Positions 25,836 through 32,747 of a stretch of 37,146 nucleotides of DNA are shown piece after piece. Location of the stretch: assembly GCF_000341145.1 (NCBI RefSeq), contig NZ_ANBE01000014.1, positions 90,083-127,228 of the forward strand, in the 5' to 3' direction. Under the pieces are notes generated by a model that searched no databases, was not told the DNA's origin, and saw only the letters and a program-made list of their open reading frames with translations. The translations under genes were made by a program, and so were the position numbers. Positions within the stretch are counted from its first letter, which is position 1, and each line of letters begins with the position of its first letter. Source of the stretch: Nocardiopsis xinjiangensis YIM 90004. Lineage in GTDB: Bacteria; Actinomycetota; Actinomycetes; Streptosporangiales; Streptosporangiaceae.

Positions 25836-26175
25836 GTGTCGGTCTTCCGTGTGTCGGGGGATGGGTGGGGGAACAGGCAGGGCGAAGGTCGGTGACAGTT
25901 CGGTCGCCGCGGACACGGCGTCCCGTAACGGGACGAATGCCTTCTTCTCTGGGTTAACGGGCCAGAGGAAAAGAGAACAGTTCGTTGTGTTCCGGAAACC
26001 TCGCAACGGCCCTCCGTTGAAGGATTCGTGACAGGTCGTCCGCGTGTACGGGGGATACGCGAGTGCGTTCACGGGCGCGGACGGGCGGTGAACCCGGCTG
26101 TTGCAGGTATCTGTCGACGAATTGAAGCGTGTCCGGTGACACAGCAGGGTGCGGATGTCTAGCGTGGGGTTCACT
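25836..26175. promoter_or_regulatory. Divergent promoter region of the Stealth and FkbM genes
   Basis: This 340-base gap is clearly less GC-rich than its neighbours, especially 25930-26130. It contains a perfect 15-bp palindrome GTCCCGTAACGGGAC at 25920-25934, suited to a dimeric regulator and lying about 85 bases ahead of the Stealth start. TTGCAG near 26102 is a possible -35 for the FkbM gene. I could not fix complete promoter pairs. No small gene with a ribosome-binding site was found. Confidence 0.5.
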
Positions 26176-27027
26176 ATGCCGACATTGCTCAGACGTGGTC
26201 TGAACCTGCTCCGAACGCTCAACGTCCGTGTGCAGGACCTCGAATCAGGGAGCGTGGTGGTCAGCCGCCGCCACGGGTACGAGGTCATCCCTCTGGGACG
26301 CGGGAGCTGGGTCGTGCGACGTGGAAGACCCGACGACGTGCACCGCGACCACAAGGCCGTCATGGATCACCTGGCCGCCGAACACGTGGCCTCTCTCCTG
26401 GACCACTACCGGGTCGGCTGTGTCCTGGACGTGGGTGCCAACACCGGCCAGTACGCCAAGCAGCTGCGCCGGTACGGCTACCGGGGACGGATCGTCTCCT
26501 TCGAGCCCGTCCCCGAGATCACGGAGAAGCTCCGCGCGGCCGCGGCCGAGGATCCCGACTGGCACGTGTACCCGTACGCGCTCGGCCGCGAGGACCGGAC
26601 CGACACCATCAACGTCGTGTACGGCTCCATGAGCTCCATGCTCGGGCCGAGCGATTTCGGGACCACCCGCTACAAACGGTTCCAGCGCAGCCGCGAGGAG
26701 AAGATCGAGGTGCGCCGCCTCGACGGCCTGCTCGACAAGGTCCTCGACGGCCTCGACGATCCCCGCCCCTACCTCAAGATGGACACCCAGGGCTTCGATC
26801 TCGAGGCCTATGCCGGCGGCGGGGACCGGGTGCGCGAGTTCGTGGGGATGCAGTCGGAGGTCGCGCTCATGCAGATCTACGAGGGCATGCCCCGGATGAA
26901 TGAGTCCGTGTCCGTGTACGAGGCCGACGGGTTCGAGATCACCGGGATGTATCCGGTGACACGGGAGGAGAAGACCGGGCGGGTGCTGGAGTTCGACTGT
27001 GTGATGGCCCGCGCGGACATGTTGTAG
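26176..27027 (+). CDS. FkbM family SAM-dependent methyltransferase
   Basis: A 283-residue class I methyltransferase. The SAM-binding motif I is CVLDVGANTGQYAKQL (about residues 82-97), motif II holds the acidic SFEPV, and LKMDTQGFDLEAYAGG is the FkbM-specific segment. The family O-methylates sugars in surface polysaccharides and glycans or polyketide hydroxyls. An N-terminal helix of about 30 residues (TLLRRGLNLLRTLNV) is basic and may contact membrane. Starts at 26155 (ATG) and 26149 (GTG) are possible; 26176 is favoured because GTGGGG lies six bases upstream. Divergence from the Stealth gene suggests sugar modification in the same surface glycan. Its end abuts the gene remnant and repeat region. 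Confidence 0.88.
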   Translation: MPTLLRRGLNLLRTLNVRVQDLESGSVVVSRRHGYEVIPLGRGSWVVRRGRPDDVHRDHKAVMDHLAAEHVASLLDHYRVGCVLDVGANTGQYAKQLRRYGYRGRIVSFEPVPEITEKLRAAAAEDPDWHVYPYALGREDRTDTINVVYGSMSSMLGPSDFGTTRYKRFQRSREEKIEVRRLDGLLDKVLDGLDDPRPYLKMDTQGFDLEAYAGGGDRVREFVGMQSEVALMQIYEGMPRMNESVSVYEADGFEITGMYPVTREEKTGRVLEFDCVMARADML

Positions 27028-27057
27028 GAGGCAGTGTCGGAAGGGCTCCCGGCCCGG

Positions 27058-27165
27058 TCAGTCCGGCGATTCCTCGTCGGGGCCCGGTCCCGGGAGCTCG
27101 TACACCCGCTCGGTCTCCAGGTTCTCGTCCAGGAGCCGGAGACCGAGATCGTTGATGGGGTGGTG
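27058..27165 (-). pseudogene. C-terminal coding remnant truncated at the repeat element
   Basis: On the minus strand the bases before the stop codon at 27058 read HHPINDLGLRLLDENLETER, then VYELPGPGPDEESPD. Codon third positions are almost all G or C and the peptide has ordinary amphipathic composition, unlike the ORFs in the repeat. Upstream, coding character is lost about 30 bases before the repeat boundary at 27195. I interpret it as the end of a gene whose front was removed or displaced. The family is not recognised. Confidence 0.45.
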
Positions 27166-27194
27166 AAGTCTGCCTGGGTGCCTGGAGGGGCCCT

Positions 27195-28345
27195 GGGGCT
27201 CGGCAATCAGGGTTTCTTGTGGTGCCGGGGTTCGGTGGTTCGTCGGGGTCGGGATTTTAGCCCGGCCGGGTCTTTGCGCAACCCGCTTCGGCGCCACCCC
27301 CACTCCTGCTTCTTCGCGGGGAGTGTGGCGGCGTTGCGCGGGGTTGGTGTGGGGCGCCTCGGGGTGTGCGCTGCGACCCTTGACGCCGGGCTCACCCGAC
27401 CCGTATCGACGAACCCCCTCGCCCCAGGCGCCCGGCTGCCGAAGAAATGGTGGGCGCACACTTCCCAACCCCCTGTGGTGGCCACATTGCGACCAACGCT
27501 TACGGCGTGTGCGCGGCCGCTCGCTCCTGCGGAAGCCCTCCTGCGTAAGGCAACGACGGGCCCCGGCACTCCCGGTGGCGCATTGAGGCCGGGGCAGGCC
27601 GGCGTGTGCGCAGTTCGGGCGTTCGGGTCCGTGGGGGTGGCGGCAGTGAGCCCGCTCTGTCGGGCGTGCGGGCGGTCACCGGCCCCGGCCGGTTCCGTGC
27701 GGAGCCGGCTCCGCCGGGGTCTTGCCCGGTGGGGTCTTGCTTGGTGGTCTCGGCCGGGGGCGTTGTCTCGGTCGGGGGTGCCCGGGTGGGCGTATTTCGG
27801 CGGTGTAGGCGGACGCTCCCCCCAACCGGGGCCATTCTCGGCGCCGAAAATGGCCCTGGTTGGGGGGAGCGATCCACTGAAGCCCGTTGGCAGTGCTCTT
27901 ACGAGCATCAACACCGGCCTGTAGTGCTATCAGGAGCACTGTCAATGCTCGGGCGGGGCCCGAAGCTTTTCCGGAGGTCGCACACGCCACTCTGCCCCGG
28001 CCTCGATGCGCCACCGGGAGCAGGCGGGGCCAGGCTTGTGCCTGTCGCAGGGGCGAGCGGCTGCGCACACGCCTCGACCGTTGGTCGCAATGCCGCGCCC
28101 CAGGGGGTTTGGCTTTTGGGACCCCATTTCTTCGGCCGGATGAGAGGGGCCGGCCGGTGGGTGTTCGGCGGCGAGAGCGCAATAGCCCGGCGTCAAGGGG
28201 CGGACCGCACACCCCGAGGCGTCCCACACCGACCACGCACAACGCCGCACCTTTGGGCAGGTCCCGAGTATGTGGGGGTGGCGCCGAGAGGGTTGCGGGA
28301 AGCCCCGGCCGGGCTAAGCTCGACGCTCCGACGAACACCACCCAC
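27195..28345. repeat. 1151-bp inverted-repeat element, probably a dispersed non-coding repeat
   Basis: The outer ends (27195-27224 and 28317-28345) also occur at 22044-22134. Inside them lies the inverted pair TTAGCCCGGCCGGG (27257-27270) and CCCGGCCGGGCTAA (ending 28317). From there inward two arms of about 350 and 340 bases match in inverted orientation with co-linear blocks: CCCTTGACGCCGGGCT at 27377 and inverted at 28184-28199, GCCGAAGAAATGG at 27438 and 28124-28136, CATTGCGACCAACG at 27485 and 28079-28092, CTCCCGGTGGCGCAT at 27569 and 28006-28020. The arms end near 27610 and 27979. No transposase is present. The element could be a MITE-like or two-copy inverted insertion, or could make a long structured RNA. 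Confidence 0.85.
27815..27870. repeat. 56-bp near-perfect palindrome inside the repeat element
   Basis: GCTCCCCCCAACC at the left end is mirrored by GGTTGGGGGGAGC at the right, meeting at a TCGGCGCCGA centre. Of 28 pairs, 26 are Watson-Crick; the exceptions are a G-T and a C-A. It lies in the non-homologous centre of the element between the two arms. It could extrude a cruciform or fold as an RNA hairpin. Confidence 0.85.
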
Positions 28346-28477
28346 ACCAGCCACAGGCCCCCAACCCACCACCCACCTGCACCGACCCAACCGGCCCCAC
28401 CTCAACCGATCCACCGGGCCTCCACCCACACCGCCCCGGCATGCCCGGAACACCAAGCACACCAGAGAATCCCCCCA

Positions 28478-28531
28478 TCAATGATCGAGGTGGTCCGTGC
28501 CGGTCGGGTCGTCGGGGCGCAGGGGTTCCAT
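28478..28531 (-). pseudogene. 17-codon ORF, possible N-terminal remnant of a protein kinase gene
   Basis: ATG at 28531 reads MEPLRPDDPTGTDHLDH then a stop. The opening MEPLRPDDP is a common start of actinobacterial Ser/Thr kinases, where it is followed by the G-Y-R-L...GGMG glycine loop; that part is absent here. There is no good ribosome-binding site. I list it as a weak candidate for a gene remnant on the right side of the repeat element; chance resemblance is quite possible. Confidence 0.2.
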
Positions 28532-28625
28532 GGGGACTGATCCAAGATCGTGCGCAGAAGCTACACCGGGGGCCCGACATTCCGTCCCGGGAAGACCCGG
28601 AGGCCGACGGGGACGGGAACACCGC

Positions 28626-29498
28626 TCAGACAGAGTCGAGGATGATCCGCGCGAGCTCCCGGGGTTGTGCCATGGGCACGTTGTGGTGGGTGTGCATCTC
28701 CACCAGCGCCCGTTCGGGACGGCCCTCCACGAGGGCCCCTACCTCGTCCCGGCGTGCGGCGTAGAACCCCTCGTCGGGCAGGACGATCGTGAGCGGGCAG
28801 GTCAGCTGCTCGTAGACGTCCACGCTGGGGTAGACGGCCGAATCCGGGGGAGGAGCGCTGATCACGGCGATCTGTTCGGCGGTGGGCCGCCGCAGCAGAC
28901 CGTCTCCCCGGGACGAGAAGGACCGTTCGAGCACACTGCGCACCAGTTCCGGTCGTGAACCCCGGTTGAGCCAGTCATCGGGTGCCTCGTGTGCGCACTG
29001 GTCGATATAGGCGCGTACCTGCTCGGCGCTCGCGGACCAGCCGTACCGGAACTCCACACGGATCTGTTCCAGCGCCTCGGACGTGGTCCAGTAGGCCTGC
29101 TGCGCCACGGCCTTCTCCCGCTCGTCCAGGACCAGCCCGTCCACGACGCAGACCGCGGCCGGGTCGACCAGGCCGGCGGCGGTCACGGCGGTGACCGCGT
29201 AACCGCCCATGGAGTGCCCGACCAGCACGGGATGTTCCCAGCCGAGCGCGTGTGAGGCGGCGGCGAGGTCCCGCCAGTACTGTTCGGCGTGGTGGGAATC
29301 GAAGGCGGTGCGACCGTGTCCCCGCAGGTCGACGGCCACCACCCGGCAGTGTTCGGTCAGATGCGGTGCCACGTCCGTCCAAGCGGCGGCGTTGTGCCCC
29401 GAGCCGTGCACGAGCAGAACGGGTCGGCCGGAGCCGCCGAAGTCCAACGCGGCGATGGTCCCGTCGTCGGTGTGAAGGTCGATCTCCTGGGCTGCCAT
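28626..29498 (-). CDS. Alpha/beta hydrolase fold protein
   Basis: A 290-residue hydrolase with the oxyanion segment LLVHGSGHNAAAW (HG at 31-32), nucleophile elbow VGHSMGGY with S96, and a C-terminal histidine in MHTHHNVPM (about residues 270-278). The acid residue is likely in the strand LTIVLPDEG. The fold covers esterases, haloperoxidase-like enzymes, C-C hydrolases and others; the substrate is not known. No Shine-Dalgarno site precedes the ATG at 29498; instead TTGCGC, 18 bases, then CACGAT six bases before the ATG suggest a leaderless mRNA. It is divergent from the TetR gene; the TetR operator is 108 bases from its start. Confidence 0.87.
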   Translation of the reverse strand: MAAQEIDLHTDDGTIAALDFGGSGRPVLLVHGSGHNAAAWTDVAPHLTEHCRVVAVDLRGHGRTAFDSHHAEQYWRDLAAASHALGWEHPVLVGHSMGGYAVTAVTAAGLVDPAAVCVVDGLVLDEREKAVAQQAYWTTSEALEQIRVEFRYGWSASAEQVRAYIDQCAHEAPDDWLNRGSRPELVRSVLERSFSSRGDGLLRRPTAEQIAVISAPPPDSAVYPSVDVYEQLTCPLTIVLPDEGFYAARRDEVGALVEGRPERALVEMHTHHNVPMAQPRELARIILDSV

Positions 29499-29592
29499 TG
29501 GGCCATCGTGGTGCTGTCCGGACCTGCCGCGCAATCGAATTCCCGTGTCGCGCGCGGGCGGGACCCGGCCTTCAGGCGTGAGGGCGAGGGTT

Positions 29593-29627
29593 TTGCATTG
29601 CGAAGGAGTGAGTGTACAGTCACTCAT
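29593..29627 (+). promoter_or_regulatory. tetR promoter with TetR-type operator O1
   Basis: A 20-bp interrupted palindrome GAGTGAGTGTACAGTCACTC (29606-29625; GAGTGA-N-TGTACA-N-TCACTC) ends two bases before the tetR ATG. TTGCAT (29593-29598), 16 bases and TACAGT (29615-29620) place the transcription start at the ATG, so the mRNA would be leaderless and the operator covers the -10. The same half-sites recur at 30295-30314. Confidence 0.75.
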
Positions 29628-30221
29628 ATGGCACGAGAGATGACGTCCACCGCCGAGGCCAGAAGGGCGACCGTGGTCGCCAGTGCGATCCACGTCTTCG
29701 CCGCTTCCGGCTACTTGGGTACGCCGATCACGGCCGTGGCCGAGCACGCGGGCATCTCACCGGCGTACGTGTTCAAACTCTTCCCGGGCAAGAAGCAGTT
29801 GTTCGTCGCCGCGCTCGACCGGTGCTTCGAGCTGATCCGGGAAGCGCTCGCCGATGGTGCGGAGGCTGCCTCCTCGGCCGGGGCCGAGGACGTGCTGGAC
29901 GCCATGGGGGGCGCCTACGCGGACCTGATCGGGGACCGCGATCTGCTGATGCTGCAGGTGCATGCGCTCTCGGCCGCGGACGTGCCGGAGATCCGGGAAG
30001 CGATGAGGCGGGGAACGGCCGGCATCACCCGCTTCGCCACGGCCCGATCCGGAGGTAGCGCGCGGCAGGTACAGCGGTTCCTCGCCACCGGCCAGTTGTG
30101 CCACCTGGTCACCATGTTGGATCTGGACCAGGTCGACCAGTCCTGGGCGCGGACCCTCGATCTGGGCATCCGCCACGCCGCCCCCGCCCTCTCCGGTGAG
30201 ACGGGGGAAGGCATGGACTGA
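29628..30221 (+). CDS. TetR family transcriptional regulator
   Basis: A 197-residue regulator. The N-terminal helix-turn-helix is complete: HVFAASGYLGTPITAVAEHA then GISPAYVFKLFPGKKQLFVA (about residues 20-60), with PAYVFKLFPGKKQLF as the recognition helix and the following conserved F-x-x-K-x-x-L-F. The C-terminal ligand domain is helical and variable. Operators directly at its own start and upstream of the next gene indicate autoregulation and control of the epimerase-like gene. ATG at 29628 is chosen from the promoter geometry; an ATG at 29640 is possible. The ligand is unknown. A classical terminator with a T-tract follows. Confidence 0.93.
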   Translation: MAREMTSTAEARRATVVASAIHVFAASGYLGTPITAVAEHAGISPAYVFKLFPGKKQLFVAALDRCFELIREALADGAEAASSAGAEDVLDAMGGAYADLIGDRDLLMLQVHALSAADVPEIREAMRRGTAGITRFATARSGGSARQVQRFLATGQLCHLVTMLDLDQVDQSWARTLDLGIRHAAPALSGETGEGMD

Positions 30222-30259
30222 GCGGTCCCGTGGTCGCCTTCTCCGTCGACCGGCGCTCT

Positions 30260-30287
30260 TCCCGGCTCACGGCCGGGATTCTTTTTC
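30260..30287 (+). terminator. Intrinsic terminator of tetR with T-tract
   Basis: TCCCGGC (30260-30266) pairs with GCCGGGA (30272-30278), followed by TTCTTTTT. This is one of the few canonical hairpin-plus-T-run terminators in the window. It ends only eight bases before the next operator. Confidence 0.82.
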
Positions 30288-30294
30288 AACACAA

Positions 30295-30314
30295 GAGTGA
30301 TTGGTCAGTCACTC
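30295..30314 (+). promoter_or_regulatory. TetR-type operator O2 upstream of the epimerase-like gene
   Basis: GAGTGATTGGTCAGTCACTC shares the outer half-sites GAGTGA and TCACTC at the same spacing as the tetR operator, and 16 of 20 positions are identical. It lies 47 bases ahead of the ATG at 30361, in the expected promoter region. Two matching sites around one TetR gene make a local regulon likely. Confidence 0.78.
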
Positions 30315-30360
30315 ACTCCAAGAGCAGATACCAGGAACCATCAGAGGAAGGTGCACTCCC

Positions 30361-31305
30361 ATGTCCCTGCAACAACGCCACGTCGTCCTCGGCGCAGGCC
30401 CGGCAGGACGCACGCTCGCCCGGCACCTCGCCGACGGCGGAGCCGTGGTCCGCATCGTCAGCCGGCGCACGGTCGACCTCGGTCCGGACGTGGAGTCCGT
30501 GGCCGCTGATCTCATGGACCCGGACCAGGCCCTGGCCGCCACCGAGGGCGCGTCGGTGCTCCACCACTGCGTCAACGTGCCCTACCAGTACCAGGTCGAG
30601 TCGATGCCCCGCCTGGCGCACTCGATCGTCGCCGCGGCCGCGCGACACGGCGCACGGCTGGTCGTGCTCGACACCCTCTACCCGTACGGGGAGAGCGACG
30701 GCGAGGCGATCACCGAGTCCACCCCGTGGGCTGCCACCAGCCGGAAGGGCAGGATGCGCACCGAACTGGACCGGTACTACCTCGACCGGCACGCGTCCGG
30801 CGACGTCCGGGTCGTACTCGGCCGCTCAGCCGACTTCTTCGGCCCCGAGGTCCTCAACTCCACGCTCGGTGGGGCGTTCTTCCCCGGAGCCCTCACCGGC
30901 GAGCCGGTTCTTGCGTTCGGCGACATCGCGCTGCCGCACAGCTACACATTCATGCCGGACGTGGCCGCAGGTCTGGCGGTCCTCGGAGAGGCGGCCGACG
31001 ACGCCTGGGGCCGGGTCTGGCACCTGCCCACGGTTCCTGCGGTGAGTACCGAGGCCGTCCACGAGCTGGTCGCAGAGCTCGTCGGCCGCTCGATCGAGAC
31101 CACGGTGCTCCCCGAGGCGCGCCCCTACGGGCCCTTCGACGCCGAGTTCATGGCCGAGTACGCCGAGATGTTCTACCAGCACCGCATCCCGCAGAACATG
31201 GTCTCGGCGGCCTTCGAGGCCCGCTTCGAGGCCGCACCCACGCCACTGCGCCGAGCACTCGCGCACACGATCGACTGGTACGCCGACCAGGTGCGTGCCG
31301 GGTAG
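30361..31305 (+). CDS. NAD-dependent epimerase/dehydratase-like (extended SDR, NmrA-like) oxidoreductase
   Basis: A 314-residue protein with N-terminal Rossmann motif VVLGAGPAGRTLARHL (GxGPxG, residues 11-16). After it come ADLMDPDQALAATEGASVLHHCVN, typical of NAD-dependent epimerases, and VVLDTLYPYGESDGE, where the Tyr region corresponds to the active-site stretch though a clear YxxxK is not evident (MRTELDRYYLDRH may supply it). It may be a reductase or NAD(P)-binding protein without epimerase activity. The ribosome-binding site AGAGGAAGG lies eight bases before the ATG. Operator O2 indicates TetR repression, so a detoxification or inducible catabolic role is likely. Confidence 0.82.
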   Translation: MSLQQRHVVLGAGPAGRTLARHLADGGAVVRIVSRRTVDLGPDVESVAADLMDPDQALAATEGASVLHHCVNVPYQYQVESMPRLAHSIVAAAARHGARLVVLDTLYPYGESDGEAITESTPWAATSRKGRMRTELDRYYLDRHASGDVRVVLGRSADFFGPEVLNSTLGGAFFPGALTGEPVLAFGDIALPHSYTFMPDVAAGLAVLGEAADDAWGRVWHLPTVPAVSTEAVHELVAELVGRSIETTVLPEARPYGPFDAEFMAEYAEMFYQHRIPQNMVSAAFEARFEAAPTPLRRALAHTIDWYADQVRAG

Positions 31306-31360
31306 CGGTCGGCCTGCACCGGGGAGCGCGCCGGACCACGTACCGCAACGTTGCTGCGCT

Positions 31361-31381
31361 TGCACGGGGGAGCTCCGTGCA
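31361..31381. terminator. Candidate terminator between convergent genes
   Basis: TGCACGG (31361-31367) pairs with CCGTGCA (31375-31381) around a seven-base loop, 55 bases past the epimerase-like gene and 81 bases past the DUF397 gene on the other strand. Confidence 0.5.
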
Positions 31382-31462
31382 GGCGGGCGGCTCCCCGTGG
31401 GACACCCGGGGCCAGCACGGTGGGGGCCTCCGGTTCCGGACCGGGGCCCTCACCGTTGCGGG

Positions 31463-31657
31463 TTACTCGGGGACGGCCGCGCCGAGCAACGCGTGCCACT
31501 CGGCGGTGGGGAAGGCCAGGTGTCCCAGACCCCGGTGCTGGGTGTCCCGGACAGCCGCCCCTTCGGAGAACTCGGCGACCTCGACGCAGTTCTGTCCGGT
31601 GGCGCTGCTGTAGCTGGACTTGTGGAAGTCGAGGTGGGATGTGTGGTCAGTGGTCAT
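31463..31657 (-). CDS. DUF397 domain protein
   Basis: A 64-residue protein with the DUF397 pattern: HKSSYSSATGQNCVEVAEF (the S-S-Y/F-S-x2-x-x-x-C-V-E-V signature), then VRDTQHRGLGHLAFPTAEWHALL. DUF397 proteins occur in hundreds of actinomycete loci beside DUF5753 helix-turn-helix regulators and act with them in developmental or antibiotic control in Streptomyces. The ATG at 31657 lies nine bases after the regulator's stop codon, so the two are surely co-transcribed. GAGA precedes it as a weak ribosome-binding site. Confidence 0.93.
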   Translation of the reverse strand: MTTDHTSHLDFHKSSYSSATGQNCVEVAEFSEGAAVRDTQHRGLGHLAFPTAEWHALLGAAVPE

Positions 31658-31666
31658 CGCTGGTCT

Positions 31667-32515
31667 CTACTCGCTCGTCAGCTGCCTCATGAACTCGCGC
31701 GAATCTTCAACGCTGAGTGCTTGGGCGTGCACTCGGTCGTACAGCATCTCGTAATGCTCCAAGGCCTCGGGGCCCTCAGGGAACAGGCCGCTGAGGGACT
31801 GCTCCAGATAGACCGTGGACGGGTCCGAGGGAAAGTCCAGGATCACGAACTGCCCGGTCATTGCGGGATGCAGCCCTGTGGAGTACGGCAGTACCTGTAC
31901 CTGCACCTGGGCGTCGGACTCCTGTGAGTCCAGAAGGTGCTGGACCTGGTCGGGAAGCACGTCGTCCGGGATTCTTTCGAATGCGGCCTCGTCGAGGATG
32001 ACCGACAGCCGGGGCCCTTGGGGCCCGAGAAGGGTCTGGCGCATCATGCGTGCCTCGACCCGGCGCTCGATTTCCCGGCTGTCGGAAACAGCGGCGCTGG
32101 TCACGGCCCGGGCGTACTCCTCTGTCTGAAGGAGCCCGGGGATGTAGAAGGCCTCGTAGGTGCGGATGCGATCGGCTTCGGTCTCCAGGTCGACGTAGGC
32201 ACCGGAGCCGAGCACGTCGGCATAGTTCACCCACCACCCGGTTTGTGATGCCTCGGTGGCCGTACGCACGTATGACGCTCTCTCGGCCTTCGAAGTAACG
32301 CCGTAGACGTCGAGGAGCGTGAGCACGTCATCGGTGTGCAGACGCTTCCACTGCTGGGTCTCCATGCGGGTGATCTTCGCCGCGGACCACGGTCGGTCGG
32401 GCCGTAGGGCCTTTGCCTTCTTGGCAGCGGCGTCGACGGTGAGGCCGCTGCCAGTCCGGAGTGCGTCGAGCTGCCGTGACAGGCGCTTCCTGCGCAGCGT
32501 GGGACTGGCAGCCAA
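31667..32515 (-). CDS. Helix-turn-helix regulator with DUF5753 (Scr1/WhiJ-type)
   Basis: A 282-residue regulator. The N-terminal Xre-type helix-turn-helix spans about residues 5-75 (RLSRQLDALRTGSGLTVDAA, then WSAAKITRMETQQWKRLHTD and VLTLLDVYGV). The DUF5753 effector domain follows (ADRIRTYEAFYIPGLLQTEEYARAV is its hallmark; quoted as RIRTYEAFYIPGLLQTEEYA), ending LYDRVHAQALSVEDSREFM. The TTG at 32515 is preferred because family members begin MAASPTxRRKRL-like, and AAGGAG is ten bases upstream; the ATG further up lacks a site. It pairs with DUF397 downstream and is divergent from three small genes, which it may regulate. Confidence 0.9.
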   Translation of the reverse strand: MAASPTLRRKRLSRQLDALRTGSGLTVDAAAKKAKALRPDRPWSAAKITRMETQQWKRLHTDDVLTLLDVYGVTSKAERASYVRTATEASQTGWWVNYADVLGSGAYVDLETEADRIRTYEAFYIPGLLQTEEYARAVTSAAVSDSREIERRVEARMMRQTLLGPQGPRLSVILDEAAFERIPDDVLPDQVQHLLDSQESDAQVQVQVLPYSTGLHPAMTGQFVILDFPSDPSTVYLEQSLSGLFPEGPEALEHYEMLYDRVHAQALSVEDSREFMRQLTSE

Positions 32516-32747
32516 GGTGCTCGGTCTCCTTCGGACGGAGGGAATTTCGCCTCCCGATCCTACGCACCGTGCTTGAAAAACCGACATTCTCCGCATCATC
32601 CATATGGTGCGAGTATTCCATGCTGTATTGATGATTCATGCTACGTGGATATTGCAGATTTGAGTTTCTTGGGTCAGCATAGAGAGCACCTGAGCAAGTC
32701 CGCCGCCGGACGTCCCGTCCGGCACCTGACCCAGGAGGTGTGCGCCC
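32516..32747. promoter_or_regulatory. Divergent promoter region of the DUF5753 regulator and the small-gene operon
   Basis: Bases 32570-32690 are the most AT-rich stretch of this half of the window. They contain the palindrome CCATATGG (32599-32606 region), a TTGATGATTCATGC stretch, and TTGAGT. These suit two back-to-back promoters and an operator for the Xre-type regulator. Near the right end a perfect eight-bp hairpin (32705-32723) stands just ahead of the ribosome-binding site AGGAGGTG of the first small gene. Confidence 0.6.
32705..32723 (+). promoter_or_regulatory. Leader hairpin upstream of the small-gene operon
   Basis: GCCGGACG (32705-32712) pairs perfectly with CGTCCGGC (32716-32723) across a three-base loop, nine bases before the ribosome-binding site of the gene at 32748. 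It could stabilise the mRNA or act as an attenuator. Confidence 0.5.

Larger units (their letters stand above)
27028..28625. other. 1.6-kb region without an intact gene, dominated by repeats
   Basis: From the FkbM stop to the hydrolase stop there is no protein-coding gene I can support. It holds a short coding-like remnant (27058-27165), the large inverted-repeat element (27195-28345), a C-rich tail with CCACC/CACAC repeats (about 28346-28470), and a 17-codon ORF (28478-28531). Long ORFs exist on both strands but their products are arginine-, proline- and glycine-rich, are mirrored by the opposite strand, and have no family match I recognise. Confidence 0.75.

Noticed and set aside
24090-26363. 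Extension of the Stealth gene to 757 codons
   Set aside because: The extra 176 codons have no family similarity and cover the AT-rich divergent promoter region and the FkbM start; ATG at 25835 has a ribosome-binding site.
27195-28345. Insertion sequence or transposon
   Set aside because: No transposase or partial transposase and no target-site duplication could be seen; only the repeat structure supports mobility, so I call it a repeat element and not an IS.
27606-28484. Long ORFs of 220-300 codons on both strands in the repeat region, including 27606-28484 (+), 27034-27924 (+), 27207-27914 (-) and 27676-28347 (-)
   Set aside because: Products are Arg/Pro/Gly/Ala-rich, overlap on opposite strands, have no ribosome-binding site that fits, and are explained by two inverted repeat arms and very high GC. 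Not real genes in my judgement.
28478-28531. Treating the 17-codon ORF as a functional small gene
   Set aside because: It lacks a ribosome-binding site and its only support is a short resemblance to kinase N-termini; listed only as a low-confidence remnant.
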